Notes under the pieces: generated by a model
What the model was told of the DNA's origin: nothing
The model's input: the letters and a program-made list of their open reading frames with translations, nothing else
Database searches by the model: none
NCBI RefSeq assembly: GCF_900105765.1
Contig: NZ_FNTX01000002.1
Coordinates: 1,550,001 to 1,614,000, forward strand
Reading direction: 5' to 3'
DNA: 64,000 bases
From: Ruania alba
GTDB taxonomy: Bacteria > Actinomycetota > Actinomycetes > Actinomycetales > Beutenbergiaceae
Shown here: piece by piece, positions 34,577 to 43,026 of the stretch
How the letters are laid out: the number at the start of each line of letters is the position of its first letter
Position numbering within the stretch: the first letter of the stretch is position 1
Made by a program: the position numbers and the translations under genes

Positions 34577-37018
34577 GTGAGCCACCCGGACAGCCTCGAC
34601 GTGCTCCTGACACCGAGACGTGAGTCCAGCCTCGTGCACCTCGAGCACCTCCCAGCCCGGGAAGGGCAGCAGGGCGCCTGGCCGGAATGGGCCGATCCGG
34701 ACCTCGTCGCCGGCTACGCCAGGCGTGGGGTGACGGCGCCCTGGCTGCACCAGGTGCAGGCGGCCGAGGCAGCGTGGGCGGGGCGGCACGTGGTGCTGGC
34801 TACCGCGACCGGCTCCGGGAAATCGCTCGCCTCCTGGCTCCCAGGGATCAGCGCCGTGCGGTCGGCCACCCGCGAGGGTCTCGGCACCAGCATCGCCGCC
34901 CTCAACCGCCGCCCCACCGTGCTGTACCTGAGCCCCACCAAGGCGCTCGCAGCCGACCAGCTGTACGGACTCCAGTCCCTGCTTCGTGACGCCGCCATCG
35001 GTGACGTCCGGCCGGCCACCTGCGACGGTGACACCCCCACCAGCGAGCGCGACTGGGTCCGTGACCACGCCGACCTGGTGCTCACCAACCCCGACTTCCT
35101 GCACTTCTCCCTGCTGCCGCGGCACCGGCGGTGGCAACGGCTGCTGCGGGGCCTGCGGTTCGTGGTGGTGGACGAGTGCCACGCCTACCGTGGCGTGCTC
35201 GGCGCCCACGTGGCCCTGGTACTACGCCGGCTGCTCCGGCTGGCCGCCCACTACGGGGCGGCCCCGACCGCCATCCTCGCCTCGGCCACCACCGGTGACC
35301 CGGAGCAGAGCGCGGCTCGCCTCCTTGGAGTGCCCGCCGAGAACGTCACCGCGGTGGTGACCGACACCGCTCCGGCGGGCCGCCGCACGGTGGCGCTCTG
35401 GCAGCCCCCGATCCTCGACACCGGTGAGGCCTTCCCGGAGGATCAGCCCACCGCCCCGGACACACCCGGCCCGTGGCGGCCCAGCGGTGCCCCGGAAGAC
35501 GGACCACGCCGATCCGTGCTCGCCGAGACCGCCGAGCTGCTCACCGATCTCGTCCGCGCCCGCCGCCGCACCCTCGCATTCGTCCGCTCCCGCGTCGGCG
35601 CCGAGGCAATCGCCGACCAGACCCGATCCCGGCTCGACGACCGCGGCCCCGCCGACCCGCGCGACCTGGCCGATGCCGTCGACCTCACCGCCACCGTGGC
35701 GGCCTACCGGGGCGGATACCTGCCCGAGGAACGCCGCGAGTTGGAGCGTGCCCTACGCACCGGCGAGCTGCGCGCACTGGCCACGACGAATGCGCTCGAG
35801 CTCGGCGTCGACATCGCCGGCCTGGACGCCGTGCTGATCGCCGGGTGGCCCGGCACCCGCGTCTCGTTCTGGCAACAGGTGGGCCGCGCCGGACGGGCCG
35901 GCGCGGAAGGCCTGGCCGTGCTGATCGCCAGCGACAACCCGCTCGACGCCTACCTGGTGCATCACCCGGAGATGATCCTCGGTGCCCCGGTCGAGGCGAC
36001 CGCGTTCGACCCCGGCAACCCCTACGTGCTCGCCCCGCACCTGTGCGCGGCAGCGGCCGAGCTGCCGCTGACCGAGCCCGACCTGGAAACCTTCGGCCCG
36101 AGTACCCCCGACCTGCTGGCCGAGCTCTGCACGCGAGGCATGCTCCGCCGTCGGAGCACCGGCTGGTATTGGAACTACGCGCGCCCCGAGGACCCCGCCG
36201 CCCTCACCGACCTGCGCGGCGGGGGCGGGCCGCCGGTGCAGGTGGTGGAAGCGGGCACCGGGCGCGTGCTGGGCACGGTCGACGCCGCTCGCGCAGACGC
36301 CACCGTGCACGCCGGTGCCGTCTACGTCCATCAAGGCCGCACCTTCTACGTCGAGGACTACGCCGACGACGTTGCCATCGTCACCGAACGAACCGTCGGC
36401 TACCGCACGCGCAGCCGTAGCGACAAGCACATCACGGTGCTCCAGACCCAGGTTGAGCAGCAGTGCGGCCCCGTCCGCTGGGCCTACGGCACACTCGAGG
36501 TGACCGAACGTGTGGTGGGCTACGACCGCCGTCGGCTGCCCGGCCTCGAGCTCGTCGGCTCCTACCCGCTGGACCTGCCCGAGCACACCCTGCGTACCAC
36601 CGGGTGCTGGTGGTCCGCTCCGGCTGAGGTGCTCTACGACTCCGGGCTTACTCCGGCAGACCTGCCTGGTGCCCTGCACGCGGCCGAGCACGCAGCCATC
36701 GGACTCCTCGGACTGGTCGCCACCTGCGACCGGTGGGACATCGGCGGACTGTCCACCGCGCTGCACCAGGACACCCTCGAACCCACGGTCTTCGTCTACG
36801 ACGGTTACCCGGGCGGCGCGGGCTTCGCTCAGCGTGGCTACGCGCTGGTCCGGCCCTGGCTCACCGCCACCCGGGACACCGTGGCCGGTTGCGGTTGCGC
36901 CACCGGGTGCCCGGCGTGCATCCAGTCACCCAAGTGCGGGAACAACAACTCGCCGCTGGACAAGGCCGGGGCGCTCGCCGTGCTCGGGCTGCTGCTCGAG
37001 CACGCGCCACCACAGTGA
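34577..37018 (+). CDS. DEAH/DEAD-box helicase with C-terminal DUF1998 and Cys cluster
   Basis: 813 aa from GTG 34577. Superfamily 2 helicase: Walker A ATATGSGKS (K82), YLSPTKALAADQL, motif II DECH (199-202), ASATTGDP (III), and the C-terminal RecA domain with LELGVDIAGLDAVLIAGWPGT and QQVGRAGRAG (VI). The DUF1998 region near the end has a cysteine set, GCGCATGCPACIQSPKCGN, probably for zinc or iron-sulfur. Same family as Rv3649 and the SftH/MrfA-like helicases, which act on DNA. Its constant position next to Tad genes in actinobacteria is known, but the functional link is not. Confidence 0.93.
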   Translation: MSHPDSLDVLLTPRRESSLVHLEHLPAREGQQGAWPEWADPDLVAGYARRGVTAPWLHQVQAAEAAWAGRHVVLATATGSGKSLASWLPGISAVRSATREGLGTSIAALNRRPTVLYLSPTKALAADQLYGLQSLLRDAAIGDVRPATCDGDTPTSERDWVRDHADLVLTNPDFLHFSLLPRHRRWQRLLRGLRFVVVDECHAYRGVLGAHVALVLRRLLRLAAHYGAAPTAILASATTGDPEQSAARLLGVPAENVTAVVTDTAPAGRRTVALWQPPILDTGEAFPEDQPTAPDTPGPWRPSGAPEDGPRRSVLAETAELLTDLVRARRRTLAFVRSRVGAEAIADQTRSRLDDRGPADPRDLADAVDLTATVAAYRGGYLPEERRELERALRTGELRALATTNALELGVDIAGLDAVLIAGWPGTRVSFWQQVGRAGRAGAEGLAVLIASDNPLDAYLVHHPEMILGAPVEATAFDPGNPYVLAPHLCAAAAELPLTEPDLETFGPSTPDLLAELCTRGMLRRRSTGWYWNYARPEDPAALTDLRGGGGPPVQVVEAGTGRVLGTVDAARADATVHAGAVYVHQGRTFYVEDYADDVAIVTERTVGYRTRSRSDKHITVLQTQVEQQCGPVRWAYGTLEVTERVVGYDRRRLPGLELVGSYPLDLPEHTLRTTGCWWSAPAEVLYDSGLTPADLPGALHAAEHAAIGLLGLVATCDRWDIGGLSTALHQDTLEPTVFVYDGYPGGAGFAQRGYALVRPWLTATRDTVAGCGCATGCPACIQSPKCGNNNSPLDKAGALAVLGLLLEHAPPQ

Positions 37019-37020
37019 CG

Positions 37021-37056
37021 CGGATCGGGCCCGACCCGAAGGCCGGACCCGATCCG
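37021..37056. terminator. Hairpin after the helicase gene
   Basis: CGGATCGGG-C-CCG at 37021-37033 pairs with CGG-A-CCCGATCCG at 37044-37056 around one internal mismatch; 10-base loop. It starts two bases after the helicase stop and faces the converging AMIN-like gene. Confidence 0.75.
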
Positions 37057-37103
37057 CTGCGGCTCGCACCGCCCTCATCGATCGCCGGGGGAGGCCCTCC
37101 TCC

Positions 37104-38372
37104 TCACCCCTGGGCGACCTCGATCTCGACCCCCGGGGAAACAGCCAGAACATTCCGGGTGCCGGAGTCCTGGTACGCATCCAGGTCCATCAGCATCGCG
37201 TAGGCCGTGTACGTGCCAGCGGGCACGCTCGGTCCGACCCCGGTCCAGCCGGGCTCGCAGTACTCCCACAGCTGGTGGCCTGCCGAGAACGTGGTGGTCC
37301 CGCCCGGGGCCAGATCCACATCCCCGACGGCGTCACTGCCGAGCAGCTCCGGTGAGTACACGGCCCCGTCCCGCACCAGGACCGTCCAGGTGTAGACACG
37401 GTGGCTGAGTGCCTCACTGCTGGTGTTGGTGATCACTGCGTCGGTGCTGATCCCACCGCTGGCACCGTCCGGTGAGGCGGTGAACGGCCCCGCACCCCAA
37501 TCGGCGTCGATGGTCAGCCCGGTGTTCAGCTCCGGCGGGCTCCAGGTGTCCCCGCAGGCCGGTTCGAACTCTGGCGCAGGCTCGAGCGGGCCGGCCGGGT
37601 CCCCGGTCGGTTCCTCCGCCTCGGTCTCCTGCACATCGATCACCACACGCTGGGGGTCGGTGAGCGAGAACACCCGGAACGGCGCCTCGGGATCGGCCAC
37701 ACCGAGCACCACCTGGGTCTGCCCTTCGAAGGTGCTACCGACGTAGGCCTGATCGATGGCCGCACCGCCCACGTCCAGCGCGGGTGTGGTGAACAGGTCC
37801 TCCTCGTCCTCCGGGTAGCGGGTGCCCTCCAGTGACATCCGGAGCAGGCCGTCACCGTCGAGCGTGATCGGTGCGCCGCTGCCGGCTTCGGCCGCAGAGT
37901 CGACGTACTCGGCCTGCCACCCCGGCGTGCCGCTGCCGGAGAACTCGAGCACCATGCGGTCGTACCCGTCGTGCTCACCGGCACGGGCGTCCACGAGCAA
38001 GAGGTCAGGATTTCCCTGGAGTTCCTGCGAGACGGGGGTCGGGTCAGCGGGGAACGGTGGCGGATCGCCGTCAGTCGGATCAGTGGTGGGCTCGCCGGTG
38101 GGTTCGGTGGTCTCGGACGGCGTCTCGTGGGGTGTCGTCTCCGATGGCGTCGCCGGGGGCGCAGCCTCCCAACCCAGCAGACCTGTCTGGGTGACGCCCC
38201 ACGCCCCGCCGACGACGGCCGCGACGGCGACCACCGCCCCGGCCCCCGCCCGCATCCTGCGGCGGTGCCGCACCCGTGCGGCGATCTCATCTACTCGTCC
38301 GGTCAACGGGTTCGGCTGTTCCATCCGCCTGCTCCGGTCCGCGTCCTTGTGCAGTTCGTCGTCGACGTTCAT
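37104..38372 (-). CDS. Membrane-anchored AMIN-like protein coupled to sigma factor
   Basis: 422 aa from ATG 38372, which overlaps the sigma factor stop (ATGA). Topology: cytoplasmic basic N-terminus (1-40, LTGRVDEIAARVRHRRRMR), one membrane helix (43-65), a Thr/Pro/Glu-rich linker, an AMIN-like domain (about 115-240; YDRMVLEFSGSGTPGWQAEYVD, RVVIDVQ), and a C-terminal Ig-like domain of about 130 residues (TGLTIDADWG...). Coupling and topology are those of an anti-sigma factor, but no ZAS zinc motif (HxxxCxxC) or RskA domain is visible. It could be a new anti-sigma type or simply an envelope protein of the same regulon. Confidence 0.8.
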   Translation of the reverse strand: MNVDDELHKDADRSRRMEQPNPLTGRVDEIAARVRHRRRMRAGAGAVVAVAAVVGGAWGVTQTGLLGWEAAPPATPSETTPHETPSETTEPTGEPTTDPTDGDPPPFPADPTPVSQELQGNPDLLLVDARAGEHDGYDRMVLEFSGSGTPGWQAEYVDSAAEAGSGAPITLDGDGLLRMSLEGTRYPEDEEDLFTTPALDVGGAAIDQAYVGSTFEGQTQVVLGVADPEAPFRVFSLTDPQRVVIDVQETEAEEPTGDPAGPLEPAPEFEPACGDTWSPPELNTGLTIDADWGAGPFTASPDGASGGISTDAVITNTSSEALSHRVYTWTVLVRDGAVYSPELLGSDAVGDVDLAPGGTTTFSAGHQLWEYCEPGWTGVGPSVPAGTYTAYAMLMDLDAYQDSGTRNVLAVSPGVEIEVAQG

Positions 38373-38896
38373 GACTGCTCTCCTTCCACGGCGAGTGCGC
38401 TGGCGAGCCGCGTCTTCGCCTCATGCAGGTAGCGCTTGACCGATCCGGCCGAGAGGTACAACTCATCGGCGATCTGCGGGACCGTGAGATCGGCGTAGAA
38501 GCGCAGCACCACGCAGGCCCGTTGCCGGTCCGGCAGCGTCTGCAGCGCGCGCTGCACATCCACCCGTTCCCCGGCGCTGTCCACCGGCACAGGAGGGGTT
38601 CCCGTCCCGTCGCCACCCTCGGCACGGACGAACAGGTGCCGGACGGCGCCCCATCGTTTTCGCCGCCGCTGGCGGTCCAGGTACAGGGTGAAGATCGTCC
38701 GGCGTACGTACGCCTCGGCGTGCTCCACCGCCTCATCACGCGGCTGCCGCCGCAACGAGGTGAAGACCTTCGTCAGGGCCTCCTGCACGAGATCGTCGCC
38801 ATCGGCAGGGTTGCCGCACAGCATGGTCGCGTACCGCGCCAGTGCACTGCCTCGGGTGGTCACGAGTTCGGTGAGCACCGGTTCCCAGTGAGCCAC
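38369..38896 (-). CDS. ECF sigma factor, SigE family
   Basis: 175 aa from GTG 38896, with GAGGAGGGGGC just upstream. Region 2 is GSALARYATMLCGNPADGDDLVQEALTKVF with AYVRRTIFTLYLDRQRRRKRW; region 4 is LQTLPDRQRACVVLRFYADLTVPQIADELYLSAGSVKRYLHEAK. This is the short SigE-type ECF group widespread in actinobacteria. The next gene encodes a membrane protein that overlaps its stop, so a membrane-linked signal is likely. A candidate self-recognised promoter lies upstream (38933-38958). Confidence 0.92.
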   Translation of the reverse strand: MAHWEPVLTELVTTRGSALARYATMLCGNPADGDDLVQEALTKVFTSLRRQPRDEAVEHAEAYVRRTIFTLYLDRQRRRKRWGAVRHLFVRAEGGDGTGTPPVPVDSAGERVDVQRALQTLPDRQRACVVLRFYADLTVPQIADELYLSAGSVKRYLHEAKTRLASALAVEGEQS

Positions 38897-38932
38897 GCCC
38901 CCTCCTCTCCTCGGCTTGGCCTGATATGAACG

Positions 38933-38958
38933 TAGACGTACGGCGGCTCGGAAACGTT
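38933..38958 (-). promoter_or_regulatory. Candidate ECF-type promoter of the sigma gene
   Basis: On the minus strand, ACAAC ending at 38956 is followed by 17 bases and CGTCTA (38938-38933). An AAC -35 core and CGTC -10 with 16-17 bp spacing is the general ECF promoter pattern, and it stands 37-62 bp upstream of the sigma GTG. This suggests autoregulation. Short motifs like this also arise by chance. Confidence 0.4.
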
Positions 38959-39091
38959 GTGCGCCGATCAGAGGATGCACAGCGACCAACCGGAGGGCCG
39001 GCGTGACGGACCTCACCTTTTCCTGGTTAGACTCACCGGAATCCCGGATCACCCCTCCGGGCTCGGTGTTCTTTTTCGTCGAGGAGGACGG

Positions 39092-41407
39092 ATGCTTCAG
39101 CTCGGACCCACGAGCCTCGTCATCGTGGCCGTGATCGCCGTGGTCGCGCTCGGATCACTGGCGTTCGCTGTGGTGCTGCGTCGCCAAGTGCTGGCCGCAG
39201 GCGACGGCTCACCTGCCATGAAGACCATTGCCACCGCCATCCAAGAAGGGGCGTCGGCCTACCTGAACCGGCAGTTCCGCACCCTGGCGCTGTTCGCCGT
39301 CGTCGTGTTCGCGCTGCTGTTCCTGCTCCCAGGGGACGCCGGCGTGCGGCTCGGCCGGTCGATCGCCTTCCTGGTCGGGGCCGGTTTCTCGGCCGCGATC
39401 GGCTACCTCGGCATGTGGTTGGCCACCCGCGCGAACCTGCGGGTGGCAGCCGCCGCGTCCACCGGGAAGGGCGACAGCGCCCGCCAGGAGGGTGCGCGGA
39501 TCGCGTTCCGCACCGGTGGCGCGGTCGGGATGAGCGTGGTGGGCCTGGGACTGCTCGGCGCGGCCGCCGTGGTGCTCGTCTACCGGGGTGACGCTCCGGC
39601 CGTGCTGGAGGGCTTCGGCTTCGGCGCCGCGTTGCTGGCGATGTTCATGCGCGTCGGCGGCGGCATCTTCACCAAGGCTGCTGACGTCGGCGCCGACCTC
39701 GTGGGCAAGGTTGAGCAGGGCATCCCCGAGGACGACCCCCGCAATGCCGCCACCATCGCCGACAACGTGGGCGACAACGTGGGCGACTGCGCCGGGATGG
39801 CTGCCGACCTGTTCGAGTCCTACGCCGTGACCCTGGTCGCGGCCCTGATCCTCGGCAAGGCCACCATGGGCGAGGCCGGCCTGGTGTTCCCGCTGATCGT
39901 CACTGCCATCGGAGCCTTGGTGGCAGTGCTCGGGGTCTTCATCACCAAGGTGCGTGGCAGTGAGTCCGGGTTGCGGGCCATCTACCGCGGCTTCTACGTC
40001 TCCGCCCTGATCGGCGCGGCGCTGGCCGCGGTCGCCGCGTTCATCTACCTGCCCTCCTCGTTCGCTGATCTCAGCGGTGTGGGGGAGACCCTCGCCGATC
40101 ACGACGGCGACCCGCGCCTGGTCTCGGCCGTCGCCGTGCTCGTGGGTGTGGTGCTGGCCGGGGTGATCCTCGCCATCACGGGATACTTCACCGGGACGAC
40201 GGCGAAACCCACCCGCACCGTCGCCGCCGCCTCCCGTACAGGTGCGGCCACGGTGGTGCTCTCCGGCATCGGCGTCGGCTTCGAGTCGGCCGTGTATACC
40301 GCGGGCATCATCGCCGCGGCGCTGTGCGGGCTCTTCCTGCTCTCCGGCGGCTCGATCTGGCTGGCACTGTTCCTGATCGCACTCGCCGGGTGCGGACTGC
40401 TCACCACGGTCGGCGTGATCGTGGCGATGGACACCTTCGGCCCCGTCTCCGACAACGCCCAGGGCATCGCCGAGATGTCCGGCGAGGTCGATGAGGAGGG
40501 AGCGCAGATCCTCACCGACCTGGACGCCGTCGGCAACACCACCAAGGCCATCACCAAGGGCATTGCGATCGCCACGGCCGTGCTGGCGGCGACCGCACTC
40601 TTCGGGTCCTACGCGGACGCCGTCAGTATGGCGTTGGTCGACCTGGGCGTGACGCCGGCGGCCGAAGGCATGGTCGCTGCGATGCTCAGCTACGAGATCA
40701 TCTCCCCGATCACCCTCGTCGGTGTGATCCTCGGCGGATCGACCGTGTTCTTGTTCTCCGGCTTGGCGATCGACGCCGTCACCCGGGCCGCCGGAGCCAT
40801 CGTGTTCGAGGTGCGCCGCCAGTTCCGGGAGAACCCGGGCATCATGACTCGCGAGACCCGCCCCGAGTACGCCCGCGTGGTGGACATCTGCACCAAGGAC
40901 TCCCTGCGTGAACTCGCCACTCCGGGACTGCTCGCGGCGTTCGCGCCGATCGCCGTCGGCTTCGGTCTCGGTGTGGGCCCGCTTGCCGGCTTCCTCGGCG
41001 GCGCGATCGGCGCCGGCGTACTGATGGCGGTGTTCCTGGCCAACTCCGGTGGCGCCTGGGACAACGCGAAGAAGATCGTCGAGGACGGCCACTACGGAGG
41101 GAAGAACTCCGAGGGACACGAGGCCACCATCATCGGTGACACCATCGGCGACCCGTTCAAGGACACCGCCGGCCCGGCGATCAACCCGCTGCTGAAGGTG
41201 ATGAACCTGGTCTCGGTGCTGATCGCCCCCGCCGTGGTGGTGATGAGCGTGCCGGACGATGCGAACCACGCGCTGCGGATCGGGATCGCCGTGGTGGCGG
41301 CTCTGATCGCGTTCGGGGCGATCCTCGCCTCGAAGCTGCGGGCGCCCCAGCTCGAGGTATCGAACGGGGAGCCGGCCGAGCACGAGCCGGTGGGGACTCG
41401 CTCGTAA
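39092..41407 (+). CDS. hppA: Proton-pumping membrane pyrophosphatase, K+-independent type
   Basis: 771 aa from ATG 39092, with GAGGAGGACGG upstream. Couples pyrophosphate hydrolysis to H+ export. About 16 membrane helices; the catalytic loop has DVGADLVGKVEQGIPEDDPRN and IADNVGDNVGDCAGMAADLFESY; the C-terminal acidic motif is DTIGDPFKDTAGPAINPL. In VGNTTKAITKG, K485 sits where K+-dependent enzymes have Ala, so this is the K+-independent class (family knowledge). A TAGACT -10-like element at 39028-39033 is the only promoter hint. A 24-bp hairpin follows. Confidence 0.96.
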   Translation: MLQLGPTSLVIVAVIAVVALGSLAFAVVLRRQVLAAGDGSPAMKTIATAIQEGASAYLNRQFRTLALFAVVVFALLFLLPGDAGVRLGRSIAFLVGAGFSAAIGYLGMWLATRANLRVAAAASTGKGDSARQEGARIAFRTGGAVGMSVVGLGLLGAAAVVLVYRGDAPAVLEGFGFGAALLAMFMRVGGGIFTKAADVGADLVGKVEQGIPEDDPRNAATIADNVGDNVGDCAGMAADLFESYAVTLVAALILGKATMGEAGLVFPLIVTAIGALVAVLGVFITKVRGSESGLRAIYRGFYVSALIGAALAAVAAFIYLPSSFADLSGVGETLADHDGDPRLVSAVAVLVGVVLAGVILAITGYFTGTTAKPTRTVAAASRTGAATVVLSGIGVGFESAVYTAGIIAAALCGLFLLSGGSIWLALFLIALAGCGLLTTVGVIVAMDTFGPVSDNAQGIAEMSGEVDEEGAQILTDLDAVGNTTKAITKGIAIATAVLAATALFGSYADAVSMALVDLGVTPAAEGMVAAMLSYEIISPITLVGVILGGSTVFLFSGLAIDAVTRAAGAIVFEVRRQFRENPGIMTRETRPEYARVVDICTKDSLRELATPGLLAAFAPIAVGFGLGVGPLAGFLGGAIGAGVLMAVFLANSGGAWDNAKKIVEDGHYGGKNSEGHEATIIGDTIGDPFKDTAGPAINPLLKVMNLVSVLIAPAVVVMSVPDDANHALRIGIAVVAALIAFGAILASKLRAPQLEVSNGEPAEHEPVGTRS

Positions 41408-41422
41408 CAGTTCCTCTGGCGA

Positions 41423-41474
41423 CATCCGACGTGGATGAGGCTGGTGATTGCACCAGCCACATCCACGTCGGATG
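41423..41474. terminator. Hairpin downstream of hppA
   Basis: Arms 41423-41446 and 41451-41474 pair over 24 bp with one mismatch, loop ATTG, core CATCCGACGTGGATG. It begins 16 bp after the hppA stop; no T tract. The remaining DNA to 41658 holds no gene I can support. Confidence 0.75.
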
Positions 41475-41658
41475 CCGTGGTGCCGTCTCCATGAATTCTC
41501 CCTGCGACCTCCACGACTGGCTGCTGTCCCTGCGCACACTCTGGAGGGGCACGCCGACCGGGGGTTCTGGCGCATCGTGGCGTCAGTGGTGACGTCAGAG
41601 CGAGGCACCACGTACGCCTCGCGCGATCGATCCTCGGTCATGACTCGAGGAGGATCTG

Positions 41659-42081
41659 ATGAGCACCACGTACACGGACAACGACCACACTGACGCACTC
41701 GTCTTCACCCAGGACGAGCTGGACGGTGAGACCGGGTTCATGCCGGAGCAGCTCGATGCCCTGGCCGACACCGTCGACGAGGTCGAGATCGCCCGCAGCA
41801 CCTGTATCGACATCTGGGTGCTCAAGGGATGCTTCGAGTACGCCCGTGGTGAGATCGACGTGCGCCTCTACGTCCTCAAGCAGTACATCGGGGGAGGCAC
41901 GATCAGTCGCGACCGGCCCGAGTTCTGCCTCGGCGCGGGCGTCGGGGTCGCGAAGGCGAAAGTCTGCGCCCGGGCGGACTTCGAGCGGGACCGGCTCACG
42001 GTCTGGGGGTCCGCCTGCTTGCGGAAGTGGTACGGCGGCTGGAAGTGCCGGTCGTTCCGGACGACGGCGCTCACCTGGTAG
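41659..42081 (+). CDS. Unknown protein with six cysteines
   Basis: 140 aa from ATG 41659 with a strong GAGGAGGAT. I do not recognise it. The first 45 residues are acidic (DNDHTDALVFTQDELDGETG), with no signal peptide or membrane helix. The rest alternates hydrophobic and polar residues as beta strands (IDIWVLKGCFEYARGEIDVRL, interrupted by YVLKQYIGGGTISR). It has cysteines C49, C58, C90, C103, C120 and C130 and an aromatic/basic end (WYGGWKC). An acidic leader before a Cys-rich, Trp/Gly-rich basic domain resembles ribosomally made secreted peptides or binding domains, but no processing or export gene adjoins. A terminator hairpin follows. Confidence 0.7.
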   Translation: MSTTYTDNDHTDALVFTQDELDGETGFMPEQLDALADTVDEVEIARSTCIDIWVLKGCFEYARGEIDVRLYVLKQYIGGGTISRDRPEFCLGAGVGVAKAKVCARADFERDRLTVWGSACLRKWYGGWKCRSFRTTALTW

Positions 42082-42124
42082 CCCAGGGTGGGACTGGCTC
42101 ACCGGTCGCCGCCCGAACCTGCGC

Positions 42125-42166
42125 CCTGCTCACCGGGACCGACGCAACCAGGTCCCGGTGAGCAGG
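42125..42166 (+). terminator. Hairpin after the six-cysteine gene
   Basis: Perfect 16-bp stem, CCTGCTCACCGGGACC at 42125-42140 with 42151-42166, 10-base loop, 43 bp after the stop. The DNA from here to 42338 contains nothing else that I can support. Confidence 0.8.
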
Positions 42167-42338
42167 CGTGCTCCGTGTGCCGGATTCTCTCGCTCGGTGG
42201 GCATGCTGCCAGGAGCCTGGCGGGCCTCCACCCCATCTCCACGCACTCTCCGGCACCGCTCCAAGCGCCTCCACAACCGAGTGTGAAGACTGACTGCCCG
42301 ACCGCACCACGGCGGTCAGACGATGAACGGAGTCGACG

Positions 42339-42905
42339 ATGACCACCACAGAGAGCGACGCCCGGACCAACGGCGTCGATCTGAACCAGCTCACCCAGAC
42401 CGTCGAGGCCATCCAGGCCGACGGCAATGTCGCGCAGTTCCAGTTCCGAGCCCAGAACGACTGGATTGACGGCGGCCACTCCCGCACCCGGATCCAAGGG
42501 TTCTGGGGTGCCGGCACCGAGGACGAGTCACGCACCACGCCATTCGTGCTCGACGGAGACGAACCTCCCGTGCTGCTCGGTAGCAATCAGGCCCCGAACG
42601 CCGTCGAAGTGGTGCTGCATGCACTGGCCTCGTGCCTGGCGGTCGGGATGGCGTACAACGCGGCCGCTCAGGGAATCACCATCCGCAGCATGCAGATCGA
42701 GCTGACCGGATCGCTGGACCTGCACGGCTTCCTCGCCCTCGAGCCACAGTCCCGGCCCGGCTACCAGAAGGTCGAGGTGACCTATCGCATCGACAGCGAC
42801 GGCAGTCCCGAAGCCATCGACGAGCTGGCCGGCCACGTTCAGCGCACGTCTCCGGTGCTCGACATCTTGCGGAACCCGGTCGAGGTCACCATCGCCCGCT
42901 CCTGA
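42339..42905 (+). CDS. OsmC family protein with one conserved cysteine
   Basis: 188 aa from ATG 42339. OsmC/YhfA-type fold: GAGTEDESRTTPFVLDGDEPPVLLGSNQAP before the helix with the peroxidatic cysteine C99 (VEVVLHALASCLAVG). The second redox cysteine of OsmC/Ohr peroxidases is Ser171 here (QRTSPVLDIL). It may act with an external thiol or not be a peroxidase. Hairpin 4 bp after the stop. Next to a methyltransferase gene but ended before it. Confidence 0.88.
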   Translation: MTTTESDARTNGVDLNQLTQTVEAIQADGNVAQFQFRAQNDWIDGGHSRTRIQGFWGAGTEDESRTTPFVLDGDEPPVLLGSNQAPNAVEVVLHALASCLAVGMAYNAAAQGITIRSMQIELTGSLDLHGFLALEPQSRPGYQKVEVTYRIDSDGSPEAIDELAGHVQRTSPVLDILRNPVEVTIARS

Positions 42906-42908
42906 ACC

Positions 42909-42947
42909 TCGTGGCCGGGCGATGCCCTCCGCCGTCCGGCCACGAGT
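42909..42947 (+). terminator. Hairpin after the OsmC-like gene
   Basis: Perfect 11-bp stem CTCGTGGCCGG (42909-42919) with 42937-42947 and a 17-base loop, directly after the stop. Confidence 0.7.
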
Positions 42948-42972
42948 CCACACCACAGAAAGTGAGAGACCC

Positions 42973-43026
42973 ATGCTTCCCACGCGCCCATCCCGGTGGC
43001 ACGCCGCGTTCGAGGGAGATCAGTGA
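42973..43026 (+). CDS. Possible 17-residue upstream ORF of methyltransferase
   Basis: ATG 42973 to TGA 43026 (MLPTRPSRWHAAFEGDQ), whose stop overlaps the methyltransferase ATG (TGATG). A purine-rich AAAGTGAGAGA precedes it. It may serve as a translational coupler; no motif is visible. Chance is not excluded. Confidence 0.3.
   Translation: MLPTRPSRWHAAFEGDQ

Noticed and set aside
41475-41658. Gene between the hppA hairpin and the six-cysteine gene
   Set aside because: Short frames only, no SD-start pair and no plausible product.
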